A stretch of 64,000 bases of DNA from Sphaerulina vaccinii (Eukaryota > Ascomycota > Dothideomycetes > Mycosphaerellales > Mycosphaerellaceae): assembly GCA_022570795.1 (NCBI GenBank), contig JAKUDP010000023.1, positions 744,001 through 808,000 of the forward strand, in the 5' to 3' direction. The number at the start of each line of letters is the position of its first letter. The stretch's first letter is position 1. Shown one piece after another: positions 1 to 10,540 of this stretch. A program made the position numbers and the translations under genes. Below the pieces are notes generated by a model. That model saw nothing but the letters and a program-made list of their open reading frames with translations. It had not been told where the DNA came from and did no database searches.

Positions 1-494
1 ATCTCAACAACGACTGGTATCGCCTGACAGACAGCTTCCCGGAAACTTCAACGACGCACTTTACATCCCACTTTGAGAGCAACCCAACGAGTAGTCCTGC
101 TCAAAGTACAACATCCGACAGCGAGTCACTTCTCGAGCAGCTCGAACTTGAGTCGACATCATTCCCAATGTTCGATGATGTACCACGCAGTGCACAACCT
201 GGAGGCCAACAGCAAGAATCTTTCCTTTTCGCAGAGACAGAGGCGATCCGAGAGGAACTCCGTCTCCTAGGAAACTTCGTTGGAACCCTCGAGGAACGTG
301 TCGACAGAAGTGTACGATGTGCTGGGCTACAGCAGAAAGCAGCAATGGAAGCTAAAGCACTATGCGGGGATTTCACTGGAGAAACGGCTGCATGTGCTGC
401 AGGAAGTCTGGTTACGAGGTTCGATGCGAGTGATCTGAGAAGGAGATTGGGTGGGATCAGGCATGAGATCGAATGTATTGTTGGGTTCGGATGA
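1..494 (+). CDS. 3' end of an unrecognised protein (5' partial)
   Basis: An open frame runs in from the left edge (first full codon at 3) to a TGA at 492-494 and gives about 163 residues. The first 60 residues are rich in Ser, Thr and acidic residues and look disordered. The second part (from about 190) is predicted helical, with a leucine-spaced run (EELRLLGNFVGTLEERV) that could be a short coiled coil. No family is recognised. The true start lies outside the window. The in-frame ATG at 168 is internal, because the frame stays open upstream of it. Product unknown. Confidence 0.6.
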   Translation, partial: LNNDWYRLTDSFPETSTTHFTSHFESNPTSSPAQSTTSDSESLLEQLELESTSFPMFDDVPRSAQPGGQQQESFLFAETEAIREELRLLGNFVGTLEERVDRSVRCAGLQQKAAMEAKALCGDFTGETAACAAGSLVTRFDASDLRRRLGGIRHEIECIVGFG

Positions 495-638
495 GAGTCA
501 CAGTGTATCAGATAGACAACAGGACTTCACAATAGAAGGAATAGATGATCATGATTCAAAGCACAAACAGGTTCATTCCACTAAATTTGCTAAGATACAA
601 CAAACTTCCACTTTTCAACCCTCTCAAATCAAACTGAC

Positions 639-1784
639 CTAAGCAGAGGCAGAAGGCGCAGCTCCAGTTGGCGCCCCCGAAGGAGCAGTACCATTACCAC
701 CTGGTGCACCTCCCATTCCACCACCAGCGTTCGAATTCGCAACACCTCCATTCTTATAATTCGTTCCAGCAGAAGTAATAGCCTGATCACTCGTAGGATC
801 AAAACCAAGAGAAATCCAAGCAAGCACACCATCCTCAATCGAATCTCCAATAAGCACATACTCAACAAAAGGATCCATATCCGCAGCCTCCTCGCCCAAG
901 ATAGAGTCATCAGCATTGAGAGTCAATTCTTGAGTATTGCTTGCATAAGGCTCGGTAGCTTCAACTTCAGCGATGAGATCCTGATCGAAGAAGATTTGTC
1001 CCACGTGCGAAGCTTGCGTTGAGAAGTTTCCGTAGCCTTCGAGAAGAGTTCCGTTGCTGCGGATTATCGTGGAGTTGACGTTATGGGTTAGAACGTGAAT
1101 GTGAGGAGCACGACCGGTGTAATGTCCGGGGAAAACAGATTCGAATTGAACGACTCCGTTGGAATCAGTTTGTTGCAGACCTCGGAGGAAAGTGTTATCG
1201 AGGTTGGACGTGTCGTTTTGGTTTCCGTTTCCTGAGGCTGCGACGCCGGAATAGACACCTGTGGAATTGCAGTGCCAAGCATCAACGTAGACTGCTGACA
1301 CTGGCTCACAAGTGGAGGTATCGATGAATTGGACGTCGAGGAAGAGAGGGACGCCGGTTTGGTCTTCGGACATGTCGGAGCGGATGAGTTCGCCGTCGAT
1401 GTAGTACGGTCCTTGGGTGACTTCTGGTTGGAGGATACAGCTAGAGTTGGCGGAGAAGAGGTCCAGCTCATCATCGCCGAACTTGACTCCTGAAGTAGAG
1501 GCGTGGGAAATGTTGTAGGTGGCGAAGTCGCGGCGGACGAGTGGTTTGTCGTTGGAGAGGGAACGCTTGGAGCGAGCGTGCTTGGCGAAGGCCTGGCGAC
1601 GAGCGAGAGACTTCTCGAGGTGGCCTCGACGCTTCAGAGAGCTGGCGCAGGACTTGACGCTGCGAGGCTTGAGGCTTGCGAATTCGGCGCGTTCGGCTGC
1701 TTCTTCTTGGACATTGTGGCCTGGGTGGGCGAGAGAGCCGGTTGTGAGGAGGCCAAGGGCCAAGAGGGAAGAAATAGGTGCCAT
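639..1784 (-). CDS. Secreted intradiol ring-cleavage dioxygenase
   Basis: Single-exon gene of 381 residues. I start it at the ATG at 1784 because it opens directly into a signal peptide (MAPISSLLALGLLTTGSLAH). The frame is open another 40 codons upstream, but that reads like leader DNA. A dibasic, Arg/Lys-rich propeptide-like stretch follows (residues about 30-90). The intradiol dioxygenase core comes next, with the motif GPYYIDG supplying the first iron-binding Tyr and PGHYTGRAPHIHV supplying the second Tyr and the two His ligands. Enzymes of this family cleave catechol rings between the hydroxyls using non-haem Fe(III). Secreted fungal members act on plant or lignin-derived phenolics. The last 40 residues are Gly/Ala/Ser/Asn-rich and low in complexity. 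The exact substrate cannot be read from sequence. Confidence 0.9.
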   Translation of the reverse strand: MAPISSLLALGLLTTGSLAHPGHNVQEEAAERAEFASLKPRSVKSCASSLKRRGHLEKSLARRQAFAKHARSKRSLSNDKPLVRRDFATYNISHASTSGVKFGDDELDLFSANSSCILQPEVTQGPYYIDGELIRSDMSEDQTGVPLFLDVQFIDTSTCEPVSAVYVDAWHCNSTGVYSGVAASGNGNQNDTSNLDNTFLRGLQQTDSNGVVQFESVFPGHYTGRAPHIHVLTHNVNSTIIRSNGTLLEGYGNFSTQASHVGQIFFDQDLIAEVEATEPYASNTQELTLNADDSILGEEAADMDPFVEYVLIGDSIEDGVLAWISLGFDPTSDQAITSAGTNYKNGGVANSNAGGGMGGAPGGNGTAPSGAPTGAAPSASA

Positions 1785-3732
1785 TATTCTCAAAGAGCTT
1801 GGAAGATGTTTGTGTATAGTGTTCTGTCCTACTGAAGTGGCTTGATCGAAGGAATGGAGAGAGTAGTTATACTTACGAACTTGCCTCCCGCGACCTACAC
1901 ACACTGAGGTGCCGCGTAACGCCCTCGAGACTACTGGAGGAGCACTCTATGCTTCAAACATGCCAAGTAGACGATGCGTCGTCTAGGTGGAGGACATCTG
2001 TGGTGGTTTCGACAGAACTCGGCTCGCGTAACCTTGGAAGAGTCCTGTCTATGTATGAACAGGCAGGTCACCGTGCTCATCTAGCGGGCGGTCGCCGGGT
2101 GATGACTTTGGAGAGATGGCGATTGGGTACGGGAGTGCACTGTGCCTTCCTGTTGTGGACACGCCAGGCGGAATTGATGCTCTAAAGGCATGAAGTCAGC
2201 CAAAGCCACAGCGGTGACCCATTCGTGAAGGGCTTTTCGGTACGTTCCTGACCCTGTCCTCGTCATCAGCCATAAAGCATAGCTTCTGTATGGATAGTGG
2301 TCGTCTTGGCTGGCGCAGTACCGTCGTCGCAGGTACAGTCTCCCAGTGAAGATTTCGGCTGGGGTGGAGGATGGACAACCTTGAATGCCAGGACAACAAT
2401 CAGAACCAAGGAATGCTTCTTTTGCGCCTTTCTCGCGTGTCGTGCAACGGCAAAAGCACGACAAGTCTCTGCAAGGAGCCGAGCGATGTGATGCTTGAAC
2501 TACGTGGTCGGCTTGGCAGATGAGGTCGTACAGTCGGCTCGAGTGGAGAAGTGGAGTCGAAGCAGTGAATTGTATCCACAAGCGGAGCCTCAATATGCGG
2601 CCTGGAGTCGCAGAGAACCTCGATTTCAAACGTGATGGCGATTACTGGTTGTAGCAATCGCAGTCTTTCGAAGTTGGTGATACTCAGGTGCTCGCATAAT
2701 GTCTCGTCGGAAATTCCAGCCTACTTTACTTCCAAGTTTCCATCTGCTGTATCGACAACGCTGCTCAGGAGAGCAGCGAATGTGCCTTGCGCCTGAAGCA
2801 CGATATGCCCGAGTCTTCGCCAGGTCACACGCGATGTCACAGCGAGGTGGCAGCCCAGTGGCAGTCCCAGCACTGCTCATTTGTACACCGATTACGACGC
2901 CGGAAGGCGCCATCACGATCTCTGGGAGTGTCAAGTGACTTGCTCTTTCGCCATTCCAACGTTCTCGCCGATGTCACGACGTCTGGTCCGCGCCATTGGT
3001 ACCTGTGCACGATGCACGAATGTCTTCTGAAGACTTCTGACATGCAGGAACGACGCAGTGCTCGGCAACGTGTCCGTTGTACACGCCGTATCACAGCTCG
3101 AAAATACTATGACTGGACGCGGAGGAGTCTGCGCATATGGATGCATCGAAGGCTCTAGCGAATGCACTCGTCCAGTGATTCAGAGGAAATGTATGATCTG
3201 TGGGTCGCGCCAGCTGAACTCAGACATGGCTCCGGGTGTTGTTATAAGCTGGATCGACACATATTCGTAGTGGTGAGGCATCGTCGTATATGTATATTCG
3301 TAAGTTGTATGCTGATTGTGATGCTTGAGGTCCAGGTTTGCATGCTCCCATGTCCAAGGCCAAGAAAATCAACCAGATTCCAGAATCCAGGAATCCATGC
3401 ACCGCCAAGGGCGATCCGCTGGGAAGTGGAAAAGGTGCAGTAGAGTAACAGAAGGAAGAGGTGCGAACAAAAGATCATATTGAGGATGTGGTATGGCTTG
3501 GCTCGGCTCCGATATGATGCGAAATGGCTCGGACATACACTATCGGCCCATCCTACGCGTCGCAACAATGATCAGGACGCGGCCGCGTTGTGATTAGCAA
3601 GAGGTCCAAAGTGTTGAGCGCGATGCTGAGTAATATAATAATAGGCCGTGTAAGGACATAGCAGAAAGACAAGAGATGGAAAGTCGATATGGAGATGTGG
3701 AGGTCAATTCGTCCTGCTGATCTCTGTCTTGC
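1785..3732. other. Intergenic, no supported gene
   Basis: About 1.95 kb between the dioxygenase start and the 3' end of the RraA-like gene. Several ORFs of 60-180 codons exist on both strands, the longest being 2081-2629 on the minus strand. None shows a recognisable domain, signal peptide or convincing composition, and they overlap one another in different frames. Confidence 0.5.
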
Positions 3733-4487
3733 TCAAGCCAACTTCGGCTGCTTTACATTCGCTCTGTGCTTCTTCATCGACTCTGCGACTGTGATACCAT
3801 TCTTGATATCCTTCGCGACATTCTCATCTGCCTCGACTTGGGAAGCAATAAGATCAATAGCTTGTTCAGCAAGACCTTTGGGTAAGCACACGACGCCATT
3901 CAAGTCCGCGATCAGAATGTCTCCAGGATAGATGTACGAGTCCTGATCTTCACTGTTGAAGCGGACTGGACCATTGATCTCGCTCACACGAGCAACTTCA
4001 GCTGGTGCTGTCGTGCCAATGTCCTTCGCAAAGACTGGGAAGTTCAGATCACGGTGCTCCTGAAGATCTCGTAGCCTGCCATCGATGATAGTGCCGGAAG
4101 CACCCAGATGATTGGCTCGAGTGCTCATCAGACCACCATAGCAGGCGTTAATCATCTTCGGCGGCGCCGATATGAAGATGACAGCTCCAGCAGGAACACT
4201 ATCGATGTAATGACCTTGCGGCTTGGGATCGTTCTCGTAGTTCTTCCTCACATATTTGACTGTGTATGCTGGGCCGATGATCTTGGTCGGTCCTTCTTGT
4301 CGTTTAGGTGACCACATTGTCAGACCAGGGAGAAAGCCACCATGAGGCACTTTTAGCTTGGTGAGGGCGTCTGCCACGTCGCAGCTGCACTAAATAGTCA
4401 TTGATTGGTAGTGTGTACCATGTTGCAATGGGTGGTTTACCTTGTGAACGACTCTAAGGCTTTGACGATGCTCTTTGCGGCACTCAT
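3733..4487 (-). CDS. RraA-like / HMG-CHA aldolase family protein
   Basis: Two exons: 4441-4487 (ATG at 4487) and 3733-4384, separated by a 56-bp GT-AG intron (4385-4440). Together they give 232 residues. The splice restores the family's N-terminal FTSCDVADAL segment, which the second exon alone lacks. The class II aldolase signature G-x20-R-D-x2-E is present (ending GRLRDLQE). Proteins of this fold act as 4-hydroxy-4-methyl-2-oxoglutarate / oxaloacetate aldolases or decarboxylases using a divalent metal. The bacterial relative RraA binds RNase E. In fungi, a small-molecule lyase role is more likely. The length fits the family. It is transcribed away from the truncated HET gene, with about 400 bp between the two starts. 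Confidence 0.88.
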
Positions 4488-4887
4488 CTTGTTCGTATGT
4501 GTGGGATCTTATCGACGATAGTCAACGATGAACAGATGAGGCAATTGAGAAGTTGACGAGAGCCTTGATATATGTTGTCTCGTCGTTTTGTTGTTGCTGG
4601 AGAGGAGAGCTTGAGAGTGGTCCGATGTCGCTCGGCCTCTCCGTTCATCGGCCTCGAATCGGCCACGGCCAGCACCTTCTTCTCCCAATCCTCACCTGTC
4701 AACCAACATACCATACCACTGAGGACGGTCTCCTCATTGACTCGTCACCTCTGCCACCGGACTTGTCGGATCTCACGCTTGATGAGCTGAACCTGCGATA
4801 CGATGAAGCCACCGACGACGCTGTGATCGCTGCCCTCGAAGACGAGATCGCTGTGACTATGCTCACAAGAGGCCGGAGCTACGTTCT

Positions 4888-6189
4888 ATGGATGACATAT
4901 ACTTTCATGCCACGCTTACCATCATTGCAGGGTATGGCTCAAGTGCATACGCGGGACTCCCAGGCGTGCGAGATGGCACCCGCCACTCCATACAGCACCT
5001 GGAGAGGATCCAGCGGATGCTGGCAAAGCGCAAGCTGTTTGTGTCTGCCGCTCAGGTCACATTCCAATGTCAACATACCGAGCAAGAGCTGTGCGAAGAT
5101 GTGCGCAATCTTCCAACTCGTTCATCGCTTGCATCGTGGGAAGGCAAAGGCAGAGGAGGTGTGCGATCTGAAAAGTGGAACACAAGCACTGTGAGCGAGG
5201 ACGAAGCGATATCGACAGGTGCCGTGAACACTGTCGTCTACTCCCAGATTGTTCAGAAGTACACTAGTAGGCAGATCTTTGCCAACGACATACTGAACGC
5301 CTTTATTGGGGTCTCGAACAGGCTCGCTCCACTCTTCAAGGATGGCTTTCGCTTTGGTCTGCCCAAGAACGAGCTCGACACGCAGCTACTCTGGCAACCA
5401 CAGAACAACATCAAGAGACGGATCGACCCTACCTCTAGCAGGCCAATATATCCAAGCTGGGCATGGGCTGGCTGGGAAGGCGAGGTAATAGGGAACTTTG
5501 CTGGACGCGAAAGTACATCGGACGTCGAGTTCCAGCACGACATCACGCACGAATGGTTCAACATGGATCAATGTCGTGGCATCGAGCCATCATCAGCTCA
5601 CAGTGCGCGGACGGCGGTCACGTTTCGCGGACACACATTTTGGCAAGAGCGCAGCAATACTGATACATTCTTCGCGCATCCAATCGCGGAGTCTCGAGGT
5701 TTCCATCGATCCTGTAGACCACGATTGAAGAACAATCAATGCGGGTCTGCAGAAGTCCTTATAATAAGAGCCGACACTGTAAGCTTCCGCGTGAGTCTGG
5801 AACTTAGTGACTTCAGGCAGTCTTTCGTCAAAGAAGGAGTTCACGCCCTGCAACTGCACAATGACCAGGAAGCGTGGGCCGGAATAGTGCTTGTTCCAGC
5901 TTCTGTGGCAGAGCACTTAGAGCCTAGCAATTACACCTGCATCAAGATCTCCACGACCAGGACTGACGTCGATGCTGGACTGTATGGCGATGAACCACTC
6001 ACGCCAATACCGTTCGGTCACTGTTTCGACCCTGCACAATTCGACACTCGCAGTACAGCGCGGAATCAGGTTGAGTTGCTGGTCGTGCGCATACAGGACG
6101 GTGTTGCTACTCGCATTGGCGCAGGAACGTGTCACTTGACGCCGTTTCTCAACGCAAAGCCTCAACGAGAAATCTTGCATCTTGGCTGA
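4888..6189 (+). pseudogene. HET-domain protein gene, missing its 5' half
   Basis: The ORF encodes 433 residues that match the second half of heterokaryon-incompatibility (HET) proteins. Visible motifs are MDDIYFHATLTIIAGYG with AGLPGVRDGTR (end of the HET domain), DILNAFIGV, LLWQPQ and PSWAWAGWEGEV. The defining N-terminal part (the LSHRWG and WIDxxCIDQ blocks) is absent. The DNA upstream in this frame closes at about 4804-4806. Another frame upstream (ATG at 4625) carries an acidic segment, but it does not resemble a HET N-terminus. I infer a 5' truncation, possibly with a frameshift near 4880. A missed upstream exon is possible, but there is little room before the divergent RraA-like gene at 4487. 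HET proteins trigger cell death on fusion of unlike hyphae. Confidence 0.65.
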
Positions 6190-7070
6190 GGGCTCATGGT
6201 CATATCGTACTCAAGATGCCACAACGGAATCTGTCAAGCACGTAGCAACTCCGGTTCCATTGCCAGAGCTGTGGGGATGCACTCAACGATGCGTTCTCAC
6301 AACGACTTCAATCAGTAACACAACAAGACATCAAAATAGCGAGGTAATTGAGCATATGGAAGACTCCGGTAGATCTGAAGTCATACTCCTGAAAGTTATG
6401 GTCCAGCAGCACTAAAAGGATGAAAGCTTGGCCAGATGCTTGGTGTCGAACCTTACATCAAGCTTGCCACCAACGTTCGCAGATCCTTGACCTCATTGGA
6501 CAAATTTGTCTTCCCAGTGCCTTGTTTCAACATGCTGTGCGCCGTGCAGCGGATCTGGCGCATTCCACTTTCAGATGCGAGCCGTCGAAACATATGCGTT
6601 CTCTGAGAGGCATGAGGCTAGTGTGCCAGTCCAATACAAATCTGAGCCACGAGCACGACCACATATTCGTTCACGCCACTCTGCTGAGCCTCAGGAACCA
6701 CCTGCGCTACTGCATCGATAAGAACTCCTAGCAGCTGTGACGAGCCTGGTATGCGGCATTGATGTCTTCCTGAGTTCGCATGGCGCACTTCGTGTCTCGA
6801 AATTGTCGATCACTGTAAAGATACAGGCTGGTATTTGCAAGACCACACTATCACCCTGTCATTTCCGAAGGCTAGGTAGTTGTTGAGCTGGCCCATAGCG
6901 TGCTAACGATGGCGACACTGGTGAGCGATTTCATCACAGATCTGCCTGGTTCTGAAGGAGTGGTCCCATTCCCTGCAGTAATAAGAGTAGGTTGCTGCTC
7001 ACGTATCTGACCCCAGTCAATCAACAGTACACAACATAATTTCGAACCTCTCACCACCAACAGCGCCATC
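6190..7070. other. Intergenic, no supported gene
   Basis: About 0.9 kb following the HET remnant and containing the promoter of the proline-rich secreted protein. Only short, unrelated ORFs are seen. Confidence 0.5.
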
Positions 7071-7511
7071 ATGAAGTTCTTCGCCAGCATCGCTGTACTC
7101 GCGGCAGCCGTCGCAGCCAGCCCAATCGGTTTCGAGACGCTTACGATCACAAAGCCATATACCGCGACATTCACGATTCCACACTTCTCTTTCAGTGTGC
7201 CGGGTCTGCCAACACCACCACCATTCTCTCTGCCCACAGAGAAGCCTACACTGCCAACCCACTCTTTCCCAGGCGGAGGCAAGCCCACACCACCAGACTT
7301 CTCTTTCCCAACAGAGTTCCCAACCAAGCTCGCAGAGCGAGACGCAGCCAAACCAACGTTCACAAAGCCTTCATTCCCTACATTCACGAAGCCAACATTC
7401 AGCTTTCCTCCAATTCCAACCGACTTTCCTACCAAGTTCCCAACAGAGTTCGCAAGTCCTCACAAGACCACAACAGGCAAGCCAAGTCCAACACACCACA
7501 CTGTCTTCTAG
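7071..7511 (+). CDS. Secreted cysteine-free Pro/Thr/Phe-rich protein
   Basis: A 146-residue intronless ORF. It starts with a clear signal peptide (MKFFASIAVLAAAVAASP, predicted cleavage near residue 16-18). The mature part is built from irregular repeats of Phe/Pro/Thr/Lys with units such as FSFPTEFPTK, KPTFTKPSFPTFTKPTF and DFPTKFPTEF. It has no cysteine. No catalytic domain is recognised. The composition resembles cell-wall-associated or secreted structural proteins with heavy O-glycosylation potential. An antisense ORF of 187 codons (6872-7435) overlaps it; that ORF is a by-product of the repeats. Function unknown; an effector or a wall protein are both possible. Confidence 0.75.
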   Translation: MKFFASIAVLAAAVAASPIGFETLTITKPYTATFTIPHFSFSVPGLPTPPPFSLPTEKPTLPTHSFPGGGKPTPPDFSFPTEFPTKLAERDAAKPTFTKPSFPTFTKPTFSFPPIPTDFPTKFPTEFASPHKTTTGKPSPTHHTVF

Positions 7512-7714
7512 GCTGTGCCTGGATGATCAATAGCAGCAGTAAGTTCTATACACGAGTCGTCGCTGCTTGTCTCAAGACTGATTATCGAAACAGGGCTGCA
7601 TATGCTGAGAACAGACGATGAGCTGAGGCGCAGGACGTAGTAAGGACATTCCTTCATATAATGAGCAATACATAGACCAAGATCGGATAGAGCTAGAGTA
7701 CTCACCATCACTAC

Positions 7715-8599
7715 CTACCAGCCCCTATCTTCTACAAGTCCTGTGAACTTCAAGCTCTTGGCAGAGCAAGTTTGCAATACTTCCTGCAAGACCGGAAGCC
7801 ACCACTTCTCGATCTGATGTCCAAGCTTCATAGCAAAGGCGTACTCCGCGTACTCTGGAAAGAAACCGCTTCTCTCCCAGTCTACAATACCTGTGATCAT
7901 ACCGCCTTTGACGATGATGTTACGAGGTGTGAGATCTCCATGCGTCAGCACGAACTTCCCATTGCCTGACTTACGTCGTTCCTTCTCGAGCCACTTGCCC
8001 CACTGCTGTCGCTGCAAGCCCCAGAAGCCAACTGGTACACGAGCTAAACACCACTCATCAAAAGCCTTCTCGTCTTGGAACGGGCCACAGTACGTTATTG
8101 GCAGACAATCGTAGATGTTATAGGTAGGTGTGTTTGAGAGTCGACCAATGATTGGTGATGTACAAGCCCGCATCTGCGTGATTTGTTCTCGAAGCTGTTC
8201 TTTCAGACTGCTCCGAGTGGAGTCATCGAGTTCCTGCCAAACATCTGACAATCTCGTGCCTTGCGCTCTTGCGCTGACCATGGCTACAGCGATAGGCTCG
8301 CTGGGACGCGTTGTAATGATGTCGTAGACGCCATGAACCTTCGGTGCCATCACTCCATGAGTTCCAGCGTGTTGCATCATAGCCGCCTCGGAGCGACTGT
8401 CATCTATCTCAGCGTCACCGTAGAATGACATCAACTTTATTGCGAGGGTGATGCCTGTTTTGGTTGCATGCTCAATCACACGTCTGCCGTGAAAGTAGTA
8501 GATCTCGTTGCCGCCCACAAGCGCGTCTGCATAGTGCATGTTCCGGAGGATGCCTCGCAGTTCTTGTGGTTCAACGATAACGTGACTGGCTTCCTGCAT
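7715..8599 (-). CDS. Aminoglycoside phosphotransferase-like kinase (APH family)
   Basis: A 294-residue ORF from the only in-frame ATG (8599). The frame is open upstream to 8677 but has no ATG there, so an extra upstream exon cannot be excluded. It carries the APH/choline-kinase-fold catalytic loop FVLTHGDLTPRNIIV (Asp as catalytic base, Asn as metal ligand) and the metal-binding IVDWERSGFFPEY motif. The N-terminal IKLM lysine is the likely ATP-binding Lys. Fungal members of this expanded family are mostly uncharacterised; the true substrate is unknown and antibiotic resistance should not be assumed. Confidence 0.85.
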   Translation of the reverse strand: MQEASHVIVEPQELRGILRNMHYADALVGGNEIYYFHGRRVIEHATKTGITLAIKLMSFYGDAEIDDSRSEAAMMQHAGTHGVMAPKVHGVYDIITTRPSEPIAVAMVSARAQGTRLSDVWQELDDSTRSSLKEQLREQITQMRACTSPIIGRLSNTPTYNIYDCLPITYCGPFQDEKAFDEWCLARVPVGFWGLQRQQWGKWLEKERRKSGNGKFVLTHGDLTPRNIIVKGGMITGIVDWERSGFFPEYAEYAFAMKLGHQIEKWWLPVLQEVLQTCSAKSLKFTGLVEDRGW

Positions 8600-9018
8600 G
8601 TCGAGGCTGGCATGTGAATGCGTCGGTGCATCTTCGAGACACGAAGGAACATGAGAATGAAGACAGAGGCGCGTCAACTTTCATGACCCACTTCAGTGGT
8701 CTTGGCATTGAGTTATGTGCCTCAGGTTACCATCAGAGCTGAGGGAAGTGGTCGTTGCCGCCTCTCCACATTGTAGCATCGTTTACGCCGCTGCAAGCAA
8801 CGCTGTATTGCTTAAGTTTCCGACTCTAGAGATGGAGAGAGGACGGATGTGTCCTGCGTATGCTCGATGTGTCTCTGATTCTCGTCGCTTTCCACGCAGC
8901 TCGAGGGAGGGACAGTGCATGCCGGCAACCTGTAACTCCATCGAGCCATGCATGTTCGCTGTTGTTCTCTTGTGATACAATTATGGCAGCTAATCGTCAT
9001 TCTTCTGACTGAGCACAA
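8600..9018. other. Intergenic, no supported gene
   Basis: About 420 bp between the kinase start and the 3' end of the metallo-hydrolase gene. Nothing recognisable. Confidence 0.5.
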
Positions 9019-10114
9019 TCAATCATCCCTAACCTTGAATCTGTACTCATCTGCACGATCAAGATACACCACCCGATCGTCAAGTCCAGACTCCTTCACG
9101 GCCTTCATGAAGTCTTCCAGTGGACTCAGAAACACATCATAATCATCAAAATGTATGGGTATCGTCACATCAGGTTTGATGAGCTGCATGAGCTGCACGC
9201 CTTGCTTTGCATCCATAGTCACCATGAGCAGCGGCACGCTAGGACCAGGGATTGTGGTGCCTCCAAGGTGAACGAGCATGAGATCAATTCCTTGTCCTGC
9301 ATAACGTTCGGGAATCGCTTTGAGCTCGTCAACCAGTAATGTATCGCCCGAGATGTAGACCCTATAGCCGGATGTGAAGGTAGAAGAATCTGCGCCTGAT
9401 TTGTAGCCTAGCTCGAGCATCCAGCCATTAGTAGGTGGGACGGCACCAAGCAGGTTGTTGGCGATTGATAGTGGACCTGGTGGGACGTGCTTGCCAGGCA
9501 TTCCAGTGACCTTTACTGCTGCAAAGCGAGGCTCTGTGGTTGTATGACCCTTCCCTGACACGTTTAGGAGAGCTGACTCGAAGTGATCGAGGTCGAAGAC
9601 TTGTGTGAACTTCTCATCCTCAGTCTTCTTTTCGTGCAGATGCTCTTTGGCGTGAGGAGTGGTAATGATGGGTAGATCTCTTCTTAGACTTGCTTCCACT
9701 TCCTCGTCGAAGTGATCCGCGTGATCTTTGCACCCGAGCATCAGAACTTACAATGCTTTGAGTAAGAGGGACACCAATCAACTTACAGTGGCTGAGAAGT
9801 ACAACATCGACATGAGGTAGCTCGTGAAGATCAATTGCTGGATTCGTCCTGCGAGTGCCCTGGACTCCTGGACCAAGATGTACGTGGTCTCCTGCATGCA
9901 AGAAGTTCGGATCGGTGAGGATGCGAACACCCTCCCACTCTAGGACTGTAGTAGCAGTTCCAATGAAGTAGAGGCTCGCATTCTCATCACCTGCTTTGCT
10001 GGGATGTGTCTTTGTCGCCTTGGCTTGAGGTATTGATTCCGGAAAAGCCCCGTGGTCGCGCGTTGGTGCCGTAGACTTCGACGGGTCGAGTTGTAGGGTG
10101 TACTTTGTTGACAT
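9019..10114 (-). CDS. Metallo-beta-lactamase-fold hydrolase (UlaG/NAPE-PLD-like)
   Basis: Two exons: 9787-10114 (ATG at 10114) and 9019-9725, with a 61-bp intron (9726-9786; donor GTAAGT, acceptor AAAG). The product has 344 residues. Splicing exactly rebuilds the zinc-binding motif H-x-H-x-D-H in LLSHYHADHFDEEVE, which neither exon contains alone. Other fold signatures are FIGTATTVLEWEGVRILTDP near residue 50, and further metal ligands in VYISGDTLLVDEL and IPIHFDDYD. This group hydrolyses phosphoester, lactone or amide bonds in the cytoplasm. The substrate is unknown. Confidence 0.9.
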
Positions 10115-10124
10115 TGTGAGTTCT

Positions 10125-10540
10125 TTAGTCTCGACAGTTTCGGTCGGAGAAGAGTCTTATGAAGTACCGGCTGTAGCTCTGGGTGTCTTGAAGCTCGACC
10201 AGCAGTTCTGTCGCCATCGTAACGTCATTTACACGGAACCACACCCGACAGCTTCTAACACGCCTACAGCAGCTAAGATTGATCCTTGCGACGTGACCTG
10301 CCCATCCGGATAGCAAGGGAGACAGCTGAGCGACACCGCCAATGGCGGATCTAATGCTTCTGCCCATATCCGCCACTTGTTTTTCAGCTTCGAGAACGAT
10401 TTCGATATAAGCTCTTCACGGTGTTGTACTTCCAGACGAATGAGACTCTTTTTGTGCTGCGGATTATATCGGTCGTGGAGGCTCAGGAACGCTGGCAGTC
10501 CTTGCCAAGCCCCTGCAGCCGCTGCAGCCGCTGCAACCAA
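10125..10540 (-). pseudogene. Decayed second copy of an F-box-like protein (tandem fragment)
   Basis: The segment LPAFLSLHDRYNPQHKK followed by SLIRLEVQ aligns with MPRFLKRHDRTHGQHKR plus NLIRLVVQ of the neighbouring copy (10483-11383), and WRIWAEALDPP aligns with WKCWAEEIGLP. The similarity stops in this frame near 10240 and seems to resume in another (segment VNDVTMATELLVEL, in the ORF 10125-10376), which implies a frameshift. The N-terminus is only an alanine run from (gcagcc)-type repeats. There is no F-box in this copy. I read it as a partial tandem duplicate that has decayed. Identification rests on my alignment by eye. Confidence 0.55.

Noticed and set aside
2081..2629. 182-codon minus-strand ORF
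   Set aside because: No domain, biased His/Arg/Ser/Cys composition, and overlapped by several other frames of similar quality.
6872..7435. 187-codon minus-strand ORF opposite the proline-rich secreted protein
   Set aside because: It is Gly/Val-rich only because it mirrors the plus-strand repeats. The plus strand has the signal peptide and start context.
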